DNA of 64,000 nucleotides from Cristatella mucedo (GCA_009760855.2 WPIO01000012.1:5042001-5106000); one strand, 5' to 3'. Numbered from the stretch's first letter, positions 45,706 through 56,308 are shown. The notes: generated by a model not told the origin, from the sequence alone. Made by a program: numbers and translations.

Positions 45706-46337
45706 AATGTTGTTTATAGAGTTTCTGGTGGCTTCGAGCAGACAATAACAATTAGAGCAGGAATTTATTCAGCTGTTTCAGATGATATAAACACCGGAAT
45801 TGCTGATAGTATAGATAATTCGGTTGCAGAGTCTGGAGCAACTACAAATTTGAACTTGGAATTGATACAGCTATTTCTAATTCATGGATTAAGATGCCTG
45901 CTGGTCTTACATTTCTTGCAAGTGAGTCGAGTATTTCTGGGCTTCTTGGATTTGCTGGTTCTGCGTATAGAAGAGATCCTAATTTTAGCACAACTTATCC
46001 TAATATTACCGATCAAGTAACGTATACTCATAGTGCCAAATTTGTCTCTGAAAACGGAGTGATTGTCTCTGATGCAAACTTAATTGTAGTTCATTGCAAC
46101 TTGGTTGCTAGTGGATTAAGTTACATAAACGGAAAAGAATCGCAAGTACTTTGAAGTTTTGCTTACAATTTTGATCCTTGGGAACAAATGTTTTACGAGC
46201 TTAATTCTATTGAGTACCACGGCATTACCCGAGATACAGCTTCTGACATAATAACTACTGCTACGAACCAAAATTTAAAAGTTTTAGACTTTGGCGGCAA
46301 AAAGTTTACAGTTTTTCTAGAAATTGTTGAAGTATAA
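45706..46337 (+). pseudogene. penton-like minor capsid protein
   Basis: Three frame segments. At 45,715-45,890: GGFEQTITIRAGIYSAV and DNSVAESGATTNLNLEL. At 45,894-46,152: LLGFAGSAYRRD, YPNITDQVTYTHS and LIVVHCNLVASGLSYINGK. In the same frame, after a stop, to 46,337: ITRDTASDIITTATNQNLK and GKKFTVFLEI. The HC-N-L-V block, the following GKES and the terminal TVFLEI-type strand in this order fit the single-jelly-roll vertex protein of Polintons. It would occupy capsid fivefold vertices. Confidence 0.72.
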
Positions 46338-46345
46338 TATAAAGA

Positions 46346-47371
46346 TGTCAATAAGACTAAGACGAACAAGTAGTTCCGATGCGAAAACACTAAGTACTCC
46401 GTTAATGCTTGGAACACCAGGCTTTAAAAAAGTCGGCCTGAGAAGAGTAGAGTTTGTTTATACTAACAGAGTTGTCACGAATGCTGTTCAAAATTTAAAT
46501 GATTTGCTGTGGTATAAAGAATCTATGACGGATACCTCTTTAGTTTTGGTTAGAGTTCCTCCTGGATATTGTGATTTGACGAAATGAGTTTCTACTCTAA
46601 AATCCTTATTGGAAAATATGCAAGACTCGCAAAGTATAAATAGTGACTGCTATGAACCTTCAGTAGAAAATGATACCGAATTAGATTCAGTGTAGATGCA
46701 GATGACAAGATACTAATGCAAATTGTAGGCGATTATGTTGTTTTATTAGGAATTAATGGATCTGGTGTTGTTGATTCTATTGGCGACACTTAGGCTTTAG
46801 TTCTACTGAACATGGATCATTTGATCCAAGTATGATCGGAGGAACTCTTTATGAAGCTATTGAAAAAACTATGTACTTTTCCGGTATTTACAAAGCATGG
46901 AATAAAATGATGTTATCAAATAATAAAGGTGTGAAATGGATTAGTACAGACTGTCACTTAGTTAATCCAGCAATTAATTGCATAGAGTATAGCTCTGGAA
47001 TTTTGAGGTAGTGTTTTTCGTTGTATGTTATAGATACTGCTGAACTAAACCACTAACCACATTTGCATGCTGACCCTGTGCATGTCATCCCTAACCATGT
47101 TATTAATGTTGTTTATCAAGCATGATATTACTCACCATTCAATCGCGTTTCCATTTGCAGCAAGTGTAAAGCGCCTAGAAAGAGATTGAGTTCTCTGAGG
47201 GCGCTTTATCAAGTGCATTATTATTATAATTATTATTAAACCCTGGTGGAAAAGTTGATATTCATCTTCAGAATGTATTGTTTCTACTGATAAGAGATGA
47301 CATTGAAGCGATAAATACTTTTAAAATTGGTTTAACAGAGCAAAATGGCGATCCTGTTAATATTTGTTTCT
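46346..47371 (+). pseudogene. second jelly-roll-like structural protein, split by LINE-A
   Basis: ATG 46,346: MSIRLRRTSSSDAKTLST, then RVEFVYTNRVV and LVRVPPGYCDLTK (stop at 46,585), then STLKSLLENMQ, and in other frames SVDADDKILMQIVGDYVVLL, LGFSSTEHGSFDPSMIGG and WISTDCHLVNPAINCIEYSS. After the LINE-A piece it resumes with INTFKIGLTEQNGDPVNI. The PPG-Y-D-L block and the C-terminal strand pattern fit a Polinton virion protein related to minor capsid or spike proteins. Confidence 0.5.
47046..47245 (+). repeat. LINE-A 3' end insertion
   Basis: Short copy from actaaccacatttgcatgct to the gcgctttatcaagtgcatta tail with ATT repeats. Confidence 0.9.
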
Positions 47372-47412
47372 AATGTTATGGTTACAATAGAAATTTCTAA
47401 ATAGTATAGAAA

Positions 47413-47715
47413 ATGGGAAGTTATGCTAGAATTGAACATCGTAAGATAACAAGAGGAAAGTATGGTTCTAGTGAGCTGGATAAAGTAATTGATTGCATCG
47501 AAAAAGTTGCTCCAGTGATCGGTAATATTACAAGTCTTATTGTTAATATTACTAACAAAGGAATTGAAATGTACCAAGCACAAAAAATTATTGAACTGCA
47601 AATAAAGAAAGAAAGACTGAGAGTGTGCATAAAAAAGACGAGAGCTTTACGACAAGCTTGAAGAAGAACGCAGACAGAAAGAACTTATACGTGAACTAGA
47701 GAAACAAAAATAAAG
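47413..47715 (+). pseudogene. coiled-coil protein upstream of capsid genes
   Basis: ATG 47,413 (MGSYARIEHRKITRGKYGSS) includes KVAPVIGNITSLIVNITNKG and a charged helix. It is open to 47,661, then continues in another frame with LEEERRQKELIRELEKQK to 47,711. A scaffold-like role is only inferred. Confidence 0.4.
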
Positions 47716-47779
47716 ACAATGACCACAAGATTAAAGAGATGGACATTGGAATCAAGAGAGCTATGCTAAAAACTTAAAC

Positions 47780-48012
47780 CAAAGAAGAACAAAAATAAAT
47801 CAGAAGTCCCAGAAGACGAAGAAAAAGAAATGGTGGATTACTCGGAAACGTTTAAAGAGAACGATACTAAAGCTTACACAGAAATTAAAAGAGTTATTAA
47901 AGATAAATCTATACCTCCTACGTTTGTACCTGAAGCTGTACGAACTAGACCTAATGGCTACGGCGGAATGAAGAAACTGGGAGCGGGGTTGTATTTGCAA
48001 AGCAAAAAATAA
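47780..48012 (+). CDS. short protein with C-terminal GYGG...GLYL motif
   Basis: The frame is open from about 47,780, with ATG at 47,830 and a stop at 48,010-48,012. It is charged at the start (EDEEKEMVDYSETFKEND) and ends RPNGYGGMKKLGAGLYLQ. Short proteins ending this way often precede the major capsid gene in Polinton-type elements; its role is unknown. Confidence 0.4.
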
Positions 48013-48029
48013 ATTTTTACTTTTTTATG

Positions 48030-49540
48030 CAGAGAATAAATTGCAAGTGCTCCGCTTGATGCTATTCTAGAACTAAGTGTTTCAAGTCTGCCTAGATATC
48101 CTATTAGAAATTACCAGTGCCGCGAGTTTTACCAAACGAATGGTTCCAAAGCAGACGCGATTGCAAATAAGCTAGTAACTTGTATTGTGTCAGGTGAACA
48201 CAATTTGTGCTACGTGCTGTCTGACCCCTACTTGCTGCTAGAAGAACAAAAATAGGTTCAAACAGCAGACTAACGGAGCTTATGGCAGAACTAATAGAAA
48301 TCTAGCAGTAGGTCTTGTTAATAATGTAGGTTCTTGGATGTTCAGCTCAATGAAAATTAGACTTGGTGCAGAAGAAATTAAAAGTTCGTCATTGCCACAA
48401 GAACCCGGAACCGTTTCAACGCTAATGGGATTATTAACTTATCCAAACGACTACAACTGAACAGATGGACCTGCAACTGGATGGAAGAAAGATGAAGCAA
48501 TGTTTTAGATGATATGAATATAGCAATCAAAAATTATACTAGTCCTAATGCGGCAGGAGCAATTAGCAATAATATTGGGTTTATGTACAGAAGAGGAATA
48601 AGTTTTACTTTACCAGATACAGTTAGAACTTTTAGTATCTCATTGCTCTTGTCTATATTATCAGGATTTTGTGCTGATATGAATAGAATTCTCTATACAT
48701 TCCATTTACACTTGAATTTGCACGAGTGGGAGGATTTGATTACGGTACTATGATGACAGGAGCAACAGGACTAGCTGCTAATACAGCTAATATACTAGGG
48801 ACTAGAGGAGCATCTGTAGGAGGAGCAGGCGCACTTGCAATAAATAACGGCGATGGTGTTTGGAATGCTTTTAAGATTAATATGTCTAAGAATAGACTCA
48901 TGGAGCCATGTATTACTCGTGCTCTTAGTTTTGAAAGAAGTCTAGAAGAAATCTCTAGTGAGCCAGGAAAGAAACTTACACGGAATTAAAGAGTTAGGCG
49001 TTATGAAAATATGACTAACAAACTTGAACCAAGGCTAGAAGTACACTCGTACGTTGTCAGTTCAGAATACTATTGACAAAGTTTAATGGTTAATTGTAGC
49101 TGCGTAAGGTTTTGATAAATATGGTAGTTACGCTGACAATCCTTGTACTTACAATCATTGCAATATTAAGAACGTTGTTGTTTTGGCAAATGGTTCTACT
49201 CCATATCCTTCTTTAGCTAGAAGTAGTCATCCAAAAGATGGAACATGCTTGATGGAGTATCTAGACTTCACTGAATTCAGGAAACAAATTCTTGATCTTA
49301 ATGAAGGAACTTAGCCTGTAAGTGCTACTCATCCTGAATGGTTAAGTTTGTATCCAATTCGTGTAATTGACTTGCAATACAATTATTAACCTTTAAGAAA
49401 TACTAATAGATTTGATGTTACTATTGAATTCAATGAACAATTCCAGCTGCTGCCGCTTGTAAACAACAGGCAACTATAATTGTACATTACTGAATGATCT
49501 GTGAGAATACAGCAGATTTGACTTCTAATGGTAACGGAAG
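48030..49540 (+). pseudogene. double-jelly-roll major capsid protein, decayed
   Basis: Segments in changing frames: LDAILELSVSSLPRYPIRNY and CREFYQTNGS (48,052-48,150); LAVGLVNNVGSWMFSSMKIR (48,303) with LMGLLTYPNDY and GWKKDEAMF; NNIGFMYRRGISFTLP (48,571); FTLEFARVGGFDYGT; LEPRLEVHSYVVSSEYY (49,020); NPCTYNHCNIKNVVVLANGS (49,139) with EYLDFTEFRK; and RFDVTIEFNEQ (49,409), then ATIIVHY. The NN-x-x-x-x-x-F-S block in the first half and the NP...YNHCNI block in the second are hallmarks of Polinton and virophage hexon-type capsid proteins. At least six stops or frameshifts. Confidence 0.85.
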
Positions 49541-49619
49541 CCAATTTACCTGCATGAAAGGATCATTGGTATATGACAATATTGATAATGAATAAAATTT
49601 AGACTAGATATAACATGGA

Positions 49620-50460
49620 ACAATTTATTTTGTGCGAGGTTCAGAAGAATGATAAGAATATGTGGCTTTTAACATTGGCAGATTAGAAGTGTATTCAGTG
49701 CTCGTAAATGATACGGTATTTGGCGACCAAAGTAAAGTAGACACGGAAATAATGACAATACGCAGACTAAAAAATATACTGCCAAAATATTCTTGCAAGA
49801 AGTTACCTCCCGTGCTTTGTGGCAAAGTATTTGAGCCGATTGCTTGAAATGACGCAACTCTAGAAAATGCAAATGATTGATTTAGTCGTGATGGAGTTTA
49901 TAGATATTCTCATGGTGGAATAATAAACGGAAAAACTTTGGTAGAAATGAAATTTCTTGGGAGCAGAACCATAGAAAAATGAATTATACCAATATACATA
50001 TAATTCATTTGTATTTGTATAGCGTCCCAAGAGAACTTAATCACTATTCAGGCGCTTCACATATGCCTCGGGGTTCGAGCCCGCGACCTCAGCCAGACCT
50101 TGGTCGGAGCGAGCGCCTTAACCGCTGCACCAAACCAGCTCGGCAAAGCAGTATCACGCGCACTGTTTGCTTGGCCTTCATGTTTTAGGACTAGAAGAGT
50201 GACTTTACTCTGATTTAGAATTTTGTATACCAGGCTTAAACTGCGAAGAAGCGCCACTTGATTGTATTGCGACAGGAAATGGTAGAATTCTACCAAGCCA
50301 TGAATTTGATGTGTCTGTTAGAAGACCTTTGTTTATTTTTTGTGGGCAAAAGAGAAATACTTTAACTTCGAGTTTGATATCATAACTAAGCATGGTAGAT
50401 TAAACAACAAAGTAAATCTTGGCTATGATATAAATTATTAAATCACAAAGTCTTTTATAC
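49620..50460 (+). pseudogene. hypothetical gene split by SINE-1
   Basis: Left part: AFNIGRLEVYSVLVNDTVFG, KNILPKYSCKKLPPVL and YSHGGIINGKTLVEMKFLG. Right part, after the SINE at 49,995-50,150: PGLNCEEAPLDCIATGNG and SHEFDVSVRRPLFIFCG. Beta-like composition next to the capsid gene suggests a virion protein, but no family is recognised. Confidence 0.4.
49995..50150 (-). repeat. SINE-1
   Basis: Minus-strand tRNA-like head (ctggtttggtgcagcggtta) with B-box-like gggctcgaaccccgagg and the gagaac...ctatacaaat tail. Confidence 0.8.
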
Positions 50461-50589
50461 AAATAGTGGACTAACCAAATCCAAGCAGATTTGCAAGAAT
50501 AGTTCTTATAGTTAAAGACATGTTGGACAGGTCGAAAGTTTTGATAGCAGATTATATAGATGAATGACATGATAGATCTCAGCGTTTAT

Positions 50590-51092
50590 GTTAAAAAATG
50601 TAAATGGGCATTTATTGTCCATATCTTGATGCAAATGGGAACCATATATTAAATTTAGGCGATCCAGTAAATCCAAGTGATGCTGTTATGAAATATTATG
50701 CTGGTTCTAATTTCTTAGTCAGTGGAAATGAAACAGTTGATTTCAAAGGATTGCCTGCTGTTAATCTTGGATCAGGAGCTAATCCTACAGATGCTGTTAA
50801 TGTGAGCCAGTCAAGTAATTATGTGAATAAATCTGGGGATACAATGACAGGAGAAAATGAATGACCTAAACATGAATAGATTTTCTATTACTTCGGGCTA
50901 TTGTAACGCTAGCAAAACTACACCAACTGTTCTGCCTGGTGACTTTAGTGTAACGTAAGTTGGACTAAAGCGCGATGTGATGTCGAACGGAATTCCATCT
51001 ACTAATTCGCTGAATATGAACGGAAATTTTTAGTTAATGTGGCTGATGCTAGTGATGCTGCGACAAAGAGCTACGTTGATAAACAGTAAAAT
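50590..51092 (+). pseudogene. second fibre-like protein with phage tail-fibre-type repeats
   Basis: ATG 50,604; 86 codons to 50,864 with LGDPVNPSDAVMKYYAGSNF, LGSGANPTDAVNVSQSSNYV and NKSGDTMTGE. Beyond a frameshift are MNRFSITSGY, SLNMNGNF and VADASDAATKSYVDKQ. These are the same repeat types as in the minus-strand gene at 39.4-39.95 kb. The pattern predicts a trimeric fibre shaft. The head may be the next frame (51,110-51,419). Confidence 0.6.
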
Positions 51093-51109
51093 AAATAACA
51101 GAAGTAATC

Positions 51110-51419
51110 CAAGTTTTTCCTAATCTAAAGTCTATGAATTATATTATACAAGCTTCGGTTAATTATTCATGGACTAACAAGAGTGCTCTCTATTAATAAT
51201 TTTAAGTGTGATGTTATTGGTTCGTCTAATTGTGTATTCCTGAGACCAAATTTGGATACCTCTGCTGTTTCTAGAGAAGTTCGCGTATTAAATACCGTAA
51301 GAATAAAATCGGATTTTAAATATTATGCATTTTTCAACAAAATTCCTACTTATTATTACTTCGGTGACAATTTAGGGAGTTTGAGAGTCAATCTTTTGGT
51401 CAGCTATGTACTCACTTGA
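51110..51419 (+). CDS. putative fibre head or structural protein
   Basis: Open to TGA 51,419, with beta-strand-like stretches: MNYIIQASVNYSWTNKSALS, SSNCVFLRPNLDTSAVSREV and FGDNLGSLRVNLLVSYVLT. It follows the fibre shaft repeats directly. No family recognised. Confidence 0.4.
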
Positions 51420-51429
51420 GAAATAAATA

Positions 51430-51875
51430 TGAAATAACAATAGCAATACCGTTAGTTCTGTTAGTTTTGTAGCTTTTTGTTTACCTTTGATTGCAGGAAA
51501 TAATTTAGCGATTAGACAGATTGTTTTATGTGGGCTGTATTGATGGTGATGATATATTTTGGAACATCTTTTTTTAAAGTGCTTTCTAGCAAGGCAATAT
51601 ATCTTAGTCGGCTTTTCTTTTGAAAACTTATTAGTAGTATAATGACAATCAACACATATTATTATTCTGTTGTTGCGGGGGATTTCTTAATCGAATTATG
51701 TTTCTGTGCTGTCTAAATCGCAGATTTGCATAGTAATTCATCTTCTAATTTTTGCCTTCGCTTATTTTTTTACACTTGGTGATCTGTTTCTAGGTTTTCT
51801 TTTTCTGTTAATGTCTGAGAACAAACTTTACAAAATATTTCCATTTTCTCAGTATTCAAACCAAGACCAGAAGTA
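51430..51875 (-). pseudogene. minus-strand Cys-pair fragment, weak
   Basis: A minus-strand frame at 51,869-51,700 reads MEIFCKVCSQTLTEKENLET and, after a stop, KRRQKLEDELLCKSA. The single CxxC and small size could be a decayed zinc-finger protein; the rest of the interval is featureless. Confidence 0.25.
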
Positions 51876-51879
51876 ATTC

Positions 51880-52600
51880 CTCATAGTTTTTGACACAGAA
51901 GTGCCTAATGATAGCTATCAAGCAAATATTCCGTATATGCCAACTGACTCGGGATATAAATATGCATTAAGTGAAACTGATGTTGCCAGTAAGTACAAAG
52001 ACTCAAGAGCAGTTATAACCAAATCGTCAAAAAAAGTAACACAGGTGATAATTGACATTTATTTACAGGGCCCATTAGAATGGCCATAGAAGATAACAGC
52101 AGATCCAGGATCAGAGTTCAAAGGAGATACGAGAAAGAAATGAATAGACATGGAATACGTGTTATACAAGTGACAAGCAGGAAAAGTGTTGCCTTAGTTT
52201 AAAGAAAGAATCGAACAATAACTGAACGAGCTTTCATTTCACAGTATAAAAAGGAATTGTAAAGTCTGAGCAAAGGAGATCACTCCGGAAAAAAGAATAG
52301 ATTAAAAATATACCTAAGATTTTAGATTACCTGAATAATAACGCTATAATAACAACAGGAAAAGAATCAGCTAAAGCTATAAGAAAGAGTTAAACTAAAA
52401 AAAACCTGAGTATCATATAGAAGTAGGAAAACACTTAGAATTATTAGAACTTGGAATGGCTGTTAGATACTTACTAGAATCGGGAGAAGGAGAAGATAAA
52501 AAAAAGAAGAAGAGCTACACATCTTAAATGGATTTTAACTAAGCATGCGATTATTAGAATACTAGTAATCCTAAACGATATAAAGAGAAGTTTTGTTGTA
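51880..52600 (+). pseudogene. retroviral-type (RVE/DDE) integrase, inactivated
   Basis: Segments: SYQANIPYMPTDSGYKYALS (51,910), DVASKY, TKSSKKVTQVIIDIY, TADPGSEF (52,093), RHGIRVIQVTSRKSVALV, then RTITERAFISQYKKEL (52,195). A C-terminal block has LLELGMAVRYLLESGEGED (52,440). The fold and order match Polinton integrases, which insert the element into the host genome. The first catalytic Asp position reads Asn (QANI) and the catalytic Glu position is a TAA at about 52,200; the second Asp (DPGSEF) remains. The N-terminal zinc-binding part is not recognised. The C-terminus runs into a LINE-A. Confidence 0.82.
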
Positions 52601-52605
52601 AAAAA

Positions 52606-54235
52606 AAAAAGCTGTAGTCAGGCCACTTCTCAAGAAAGCGACACTTGACCAAGAGAACTTATGCAACTACCACCCAGTCTCCCTTCTACCATTCCTATCA
52701 AAGATACTCGAACGGGTCGTGGCAGACCAGCTGAACTCATATATCAAAACCTCACACCTTGCTAGTAAGTTCCAGCCTGGCTTTAGAGCTAATCACTCCG
52801 CAGAGTCAGCATTTCTTAGAGTATACAACGACCTACTTAGGAATGCAGACATGGGTAGAGTGTCTCTGCTTGTTTTGTTCGATCTTTCAGCAGCTCTTGA
52901 TACCATCGATCACAAAGTTCTTCTAGAGCGCCTCTTATCTCGCCTGGGCATCACTGGCACTGCTCTGCGGTGGTACAGGTCCAGTCTCAGTGGGAGAATC
53001 CAGAGTATTGACGTGAATGGACAAAGATCATCTGAAGTACCTCTGAAATATGGGGTACCTCAGGGCTCCGTGCTAGGTCCGGTTCTTTTCACGGTTTACA
53101 CTCTCCCTCTTGCTGATGTGATTGCCAAGCACAATCTAGGCTTTCACTTCTATGCGGACGACACTCAGTTGTACCTTTTCTTTGATACCTCCCAGCCTCA
53201 AATTCTCTCAACTCACTAGCTGCATGCATTGATGACATCCGCACATGGATGGCAGCACATTTTCTAAAACTAAACGATGATAAAACTAACTTACTAGTTA
53301 TGGGCAAACCCAGTGTGATTCAGAGATTGGAAAGGCTGACGCTCAAATTTGGCTCTGCCAGCATATCTCCTGTCGAACCAGCTCGAAATCTAGGTGTCAT
53401 ATTCCAAAGCGACCTCACGTTAGACGACCATATCCGCTCCACAGTCAAATCTGCCTATTTTCAGCTTCATAACATTGCTAAAATTTGGGCTTGTTTAGAT
53501 AAGGATACCACGTCCAAGTTGGTCCATGCATTTGTGACATCCCGTCTCGACTTCTGCAGCTCACTGCTTACTGGCCTACCAGCATGTGCGATCAGGCGAT
53601 TGCAGCTGGTGCAAAACTCTGCAGCTAGGCTTGTCTGTCGTGAGCGTCGCAGTTGCCACATTACTTCACTTCTCGCCGACCTGCACTGGCTACCAGTCAA
53701 GCAACGGATTGACTTCAAGGTTTTGTCGCTCACTTTTAGGTCCCTTCATTCTTTTGCTCCAGCCTATCTCTCCGATATACTCCCCCATCAGGCATCGTAC
53801 CACCCGCTTTTCGGAATCCAACAGTCTACAAATACCTCGTACAAACCTAAAATACTATGGAGACCGTGCATTTAGTTTGTATGCTCCCAAAGCCTGGAAC
53901 TCCCTCCCGACCTGCGGCAGAACATCTCCTGATCTGACCACATTTAAAAGGAACTTGAAAACACACCTGTTTAGGACAGCATTTAGTGGGTCCCTGTGAT
54001 TCGTCCTTCACGTGCTTATGTGTGCTGACACTGTGCATGCTGCCACTAACCACATTTGCACGCTGACCTTGTGCATGTCGCACCTAACCATATTATTCAT
54101 TTTGTTTGTTTTTCAAGCATGATTTTACTTACCATTCAATTGCATTTCCCTTTGCAGCAAATGTTAAGCGCCTAGAAAGAGATTGAGTTCTCTGAGGGCG
54201 CTTTATCAAGTGCATTATTATTATTATTATTATTG
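52606..54235 (+). pseudogene. LINE-A insertion with reverse transcriptase (CR1/L2-like)
   Basis: The longest LINE-A copy here. A 166-codon frame (52,719-53,219) holds the reverse transcriptase core: FDLSAALDTIDH, GVPQGSVLGPVLF and FYADDTQLY. The frame at 53,249-53,875 holds HFLKLNDDKTNLLV, SARNLGV-like and LLADLHWLPVKQRIDFK blocks. The 3' untranslated region and (ATT)n end at 54,235. The 5' end, including the endonuclease, is truncated. Confidence 0.93.
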
Positions 54236-54490
54236 CTAGAGAAGAATTACAAGTTATCAAACGGAGTAAATTTTTTAGGAGATACTTTTAGTTATACAAT
54301 CACATCATCAAATTCTTTTCTTGTTACTATTTCATTAGACAAAGCATTTATCTTTGAGATAATCTTGGAATTTCATTATAGAGTTGATATTCTTCGTTTA
54401 TTGGTTTCAGCAAGAACACCATCAATTGATAACAACATTGTAGATATTGCTGCAAAATATGGAACAGCATTAGATAGATCTGAAACGTAA
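54236..54490 (+). CDS. hypothetical protein fragment
   Basis: An open frame of about 84 codons directly after the LINE-A: LSNGVNFLGDTFSYTITSSN and FRLLVSARTPSIDNN-like stretches. It could be part of a gene broken by the LINE insertion. No family recognised. Confidence 0.3.
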   Translation, partial: LEKNYKLSNGVNFLGDTFSYTITSSNSFLVTISLDKAFIFEIILEFHYRVDILRLLVSARTPSIDNNIVDIAAKYGTALDRSET

Positions 54491-54514
54491 GGAATATAAG
54501 TACTAACTCTAACT

Positions 54515-54652
54515 ATAATTTATTTGTATAGCGCCCCAAGAGAACTTCATCTGTATTTAGGCACTTCACAAATGCCTTGGGGCTCAAGCCCACAACCTCA
54601 GCCAGACCTTGGAAGGGGCGAGCACCTTAATCACTGGACCAAACCAGTTCAC
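54515..54652 (-). repeat. SINE-1
   Basis: Minus-strand copy with ctggtttggtccagtgatta, ggttgtgggcttgagccc and the tail ending ctatacaaataaattat. Confidence 0.8.
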
Positions 54653-54664
54653 TAGTAATTGTTA

Positions 54665-55811
54665 CTCCTAAAGCTATAACAATGTTTATAAACTTTAGAG
54701 AACATCTTGTCTCAGCCAAAGCAGTTGAACAAGATCTTTTTTTGCGTTGTATTGCATAACCTTTCCAAGCCTTTGGTTGGCACACTTTTTTCGGAGGTTC
54801 GCACTTGGGCTTTCTTCCTTTCTTACTTGGGCCTTCTTTTCTTCGCCTGTTATCTTCTTGAATTTGCAGTCGCACATTTCGTTTCTCAACAAGTAAATCC
54901 GAAAGTTCACTTTATCGCTTTTGATATTCTTCTTTGCCTGTTTCCATTTCTTGGGAAGAGCATGGACGCCGAAATGAAGAGTAATATTTTTTAGACATTC
55001 GGTATACCTTTATAATAACCTCAAATTTGCTCATTATTTGTATTGTGGTGAAATCCAATTTGTCCTAAATTTTAACTAACTCGAATAGCATATGTTGAAG
55101 ATATTCAATCTTTGAATGTAATACATCAGCTGCGATGTCATTCTTCTTGTGTGTGAAACAAATTCTTCCTAAAGAATCTGCTGCATCGTCTTTCGGAAAT
55201 TCCGCAAGACTTCGTTTGATTTCCATTTCATTTTATACTATTGCAACTTTTGTTCAATATAAACTATTCAATCTTATGTTTAAGCAAAAATAGGGGGAAC
55301 TCCTCTTCTTCTTGCGCTTTATTATGTTTAAAATAACAAACTACTGTGTCATACAAAGCCTCTATGATATCATTTGGAATTTCGGAGAAAGCGTTCCTCC
55401 ATAATAGGCCTGAAAGTGTTGGGCTCGTTCCTGAGCATATGAGAATCAGTTTGAGCTTTTCTTTTGATCCATTTGTATACGTTTCATTTTATTTCATTAG
55501 TTTTCCTTTTACATACTATCTTAATTCTATTTAATAAACTTTAAGCATGCCATTACCCTTAAGTATGTGAGAAGAAAATGTTGTAGCTTGTAAATCAACA
55601 TTAAAAGATTCAGCATCAGTGAGTTGGAATCCGTTGGGAAGATCATAGACTCACTCTGAGTTATCTTGAATATCAATTAGATGAGGATCAGGATTAGTAT
55701 TAAGCAAAAATGATGAACCAATGTCAACAAGAACGCCGTTGATATTCAACCAAAAGTGAGTAGATGCCAACTTCTGGCTCTCCAGTATACTAAAACTACG
55801 TACAGTTTTAA
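54665..55811 (-). pseudogene. large minus-strand gene of unknown function, decayed
   Basis: Minus-strand segments: LASTHFWLNINGVLVDIGSS, PDPHLIDIQDNSE, LPNGFQLTDAESFNVDLQ, SKEKLKLILICSG, LLWRNAFSEIPNDIIEALYD, MEIKRSLAEFPKDDAADSLG, then a Lys/Pro-rich part (KKGRKPKCEPPKK). Together they suggest a protein of over 300 residues with a helical middle and a basic C-terminus. About five interruptions. Its place inside the right end, opposing the integrase, is its only context. Confidence 0.4.
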
Positions 55812-55815
55812 AATT

Positions 55816-56100
55816 TCATTTACCTTTCAATAAATCTCTAGCAAGCAAACAAGAAACTAAACAGGCGCCACAAACTTTCCTACATGAAAACTCTTCCTCA
55901 ATTATTCGCAATATACTTTCAATCTTCTGCCCCAATAAGCGTATATTTAAAGCGTAAGTAGTAATAAAGCTAGACAAAATACCTTGAAATCTGACATGAA
56001 AACGTTTCTTTCTTTCCAGGTTTGCTGGAGTAATATCTTGAATGCCGAGCCGTTTCCTGGCCTCCACGCAAAAGAAAGACCCGTTTCTTGAGCTAAGCAT
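55816..56100 (-). CDS. right-terminal gene, 94 residues (paralogue of left-terminal gene)
   Basis: The ATG at 56,100 lies at the inner edge of the right terminal repeat; the frame is intact to 55,816. It begins MLSSRNGSFFCVEARKRLG, with FC-x-EAR and I-x-D at the same distances as in the left gene at 32,299. A helical middle (ALNIRLLGQKIESILRIIEE) and a Cys cluster (CRKVCGACLVSC) follow. Expression from the terminal repeat is likely because the repeat is the only upstream sequence. Function unknown. Confidence 0.6.
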   Translation of the reverse strand: MLSSRNGSFFCVEARKRLGIQDITPANLERKKRFHVRFQGILSSFITTYALNIRLLGQKIESILRIIEEEFSCRKVCGACLVSCLLARDLLKGK

Positions 56101-56301
56101 TTATATACAGTATAAAAAATCATTCAATATACTTATGATTTTAAAAACTTTACATTATATAATATTGCTACAGCGTGTTGTATAAAAATGGCACTTATGG
56201 CAATCCCCGCCAGGTGGAATCGAGACGTGCGAAGTGCCAGAAGGGGACCGAGCGTCGAGATTCCAGATGGGGGATTGCCATGAGGGGCATTTTTATACAA
56301 C
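56101..56301 (-). repeat. right terminal inverted repeat with palindromic tip
   Basis: Reverse complement of the left repeat with roughly 17 differences over about 200 bp by eye. Its own palindromic arms are 56,253-56,301 and 56,177-56,227. Confidence 0.9.
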
Positions 56302-56302
56302 G

Positions 56303-56308
56303 CCGCTT
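56303..56308. other. candidate target-site duplication, right
   Basis: ccgctt, identical to 32,090-32,095, with one extra g between it and the end of the repeat. Confidence 0.5.

Larger units (their letters stand above)
32096..56301. mobile_element. Polinton/Maverick-type (adintovirus-like) element, decayed, 24.2 kb
   Basis: It is bounded by inverted repeats of about 200 bp and contains, from left to right, PolB, a core-like protein, a protease (minus strand), packaging ATPase, minor and major capsid proteins, fibre-like genes and integrase. This gene set defines the Polinton/adintovirus group, whose members use protein-primed replication and integrase-mediated insertion. Most reading frames carry stops and frameshifts. 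About 3.5 kb is later insertion (LINE-A at 38.5, 47.0 and 52.6 kb, LINE-B at 45.4 kb, SINE-1 at 50.0 and 54.5 kb, DR1 at 35.1 kb). The interior is clearly more AT-rich than both flanks. Confidence 0.93.
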
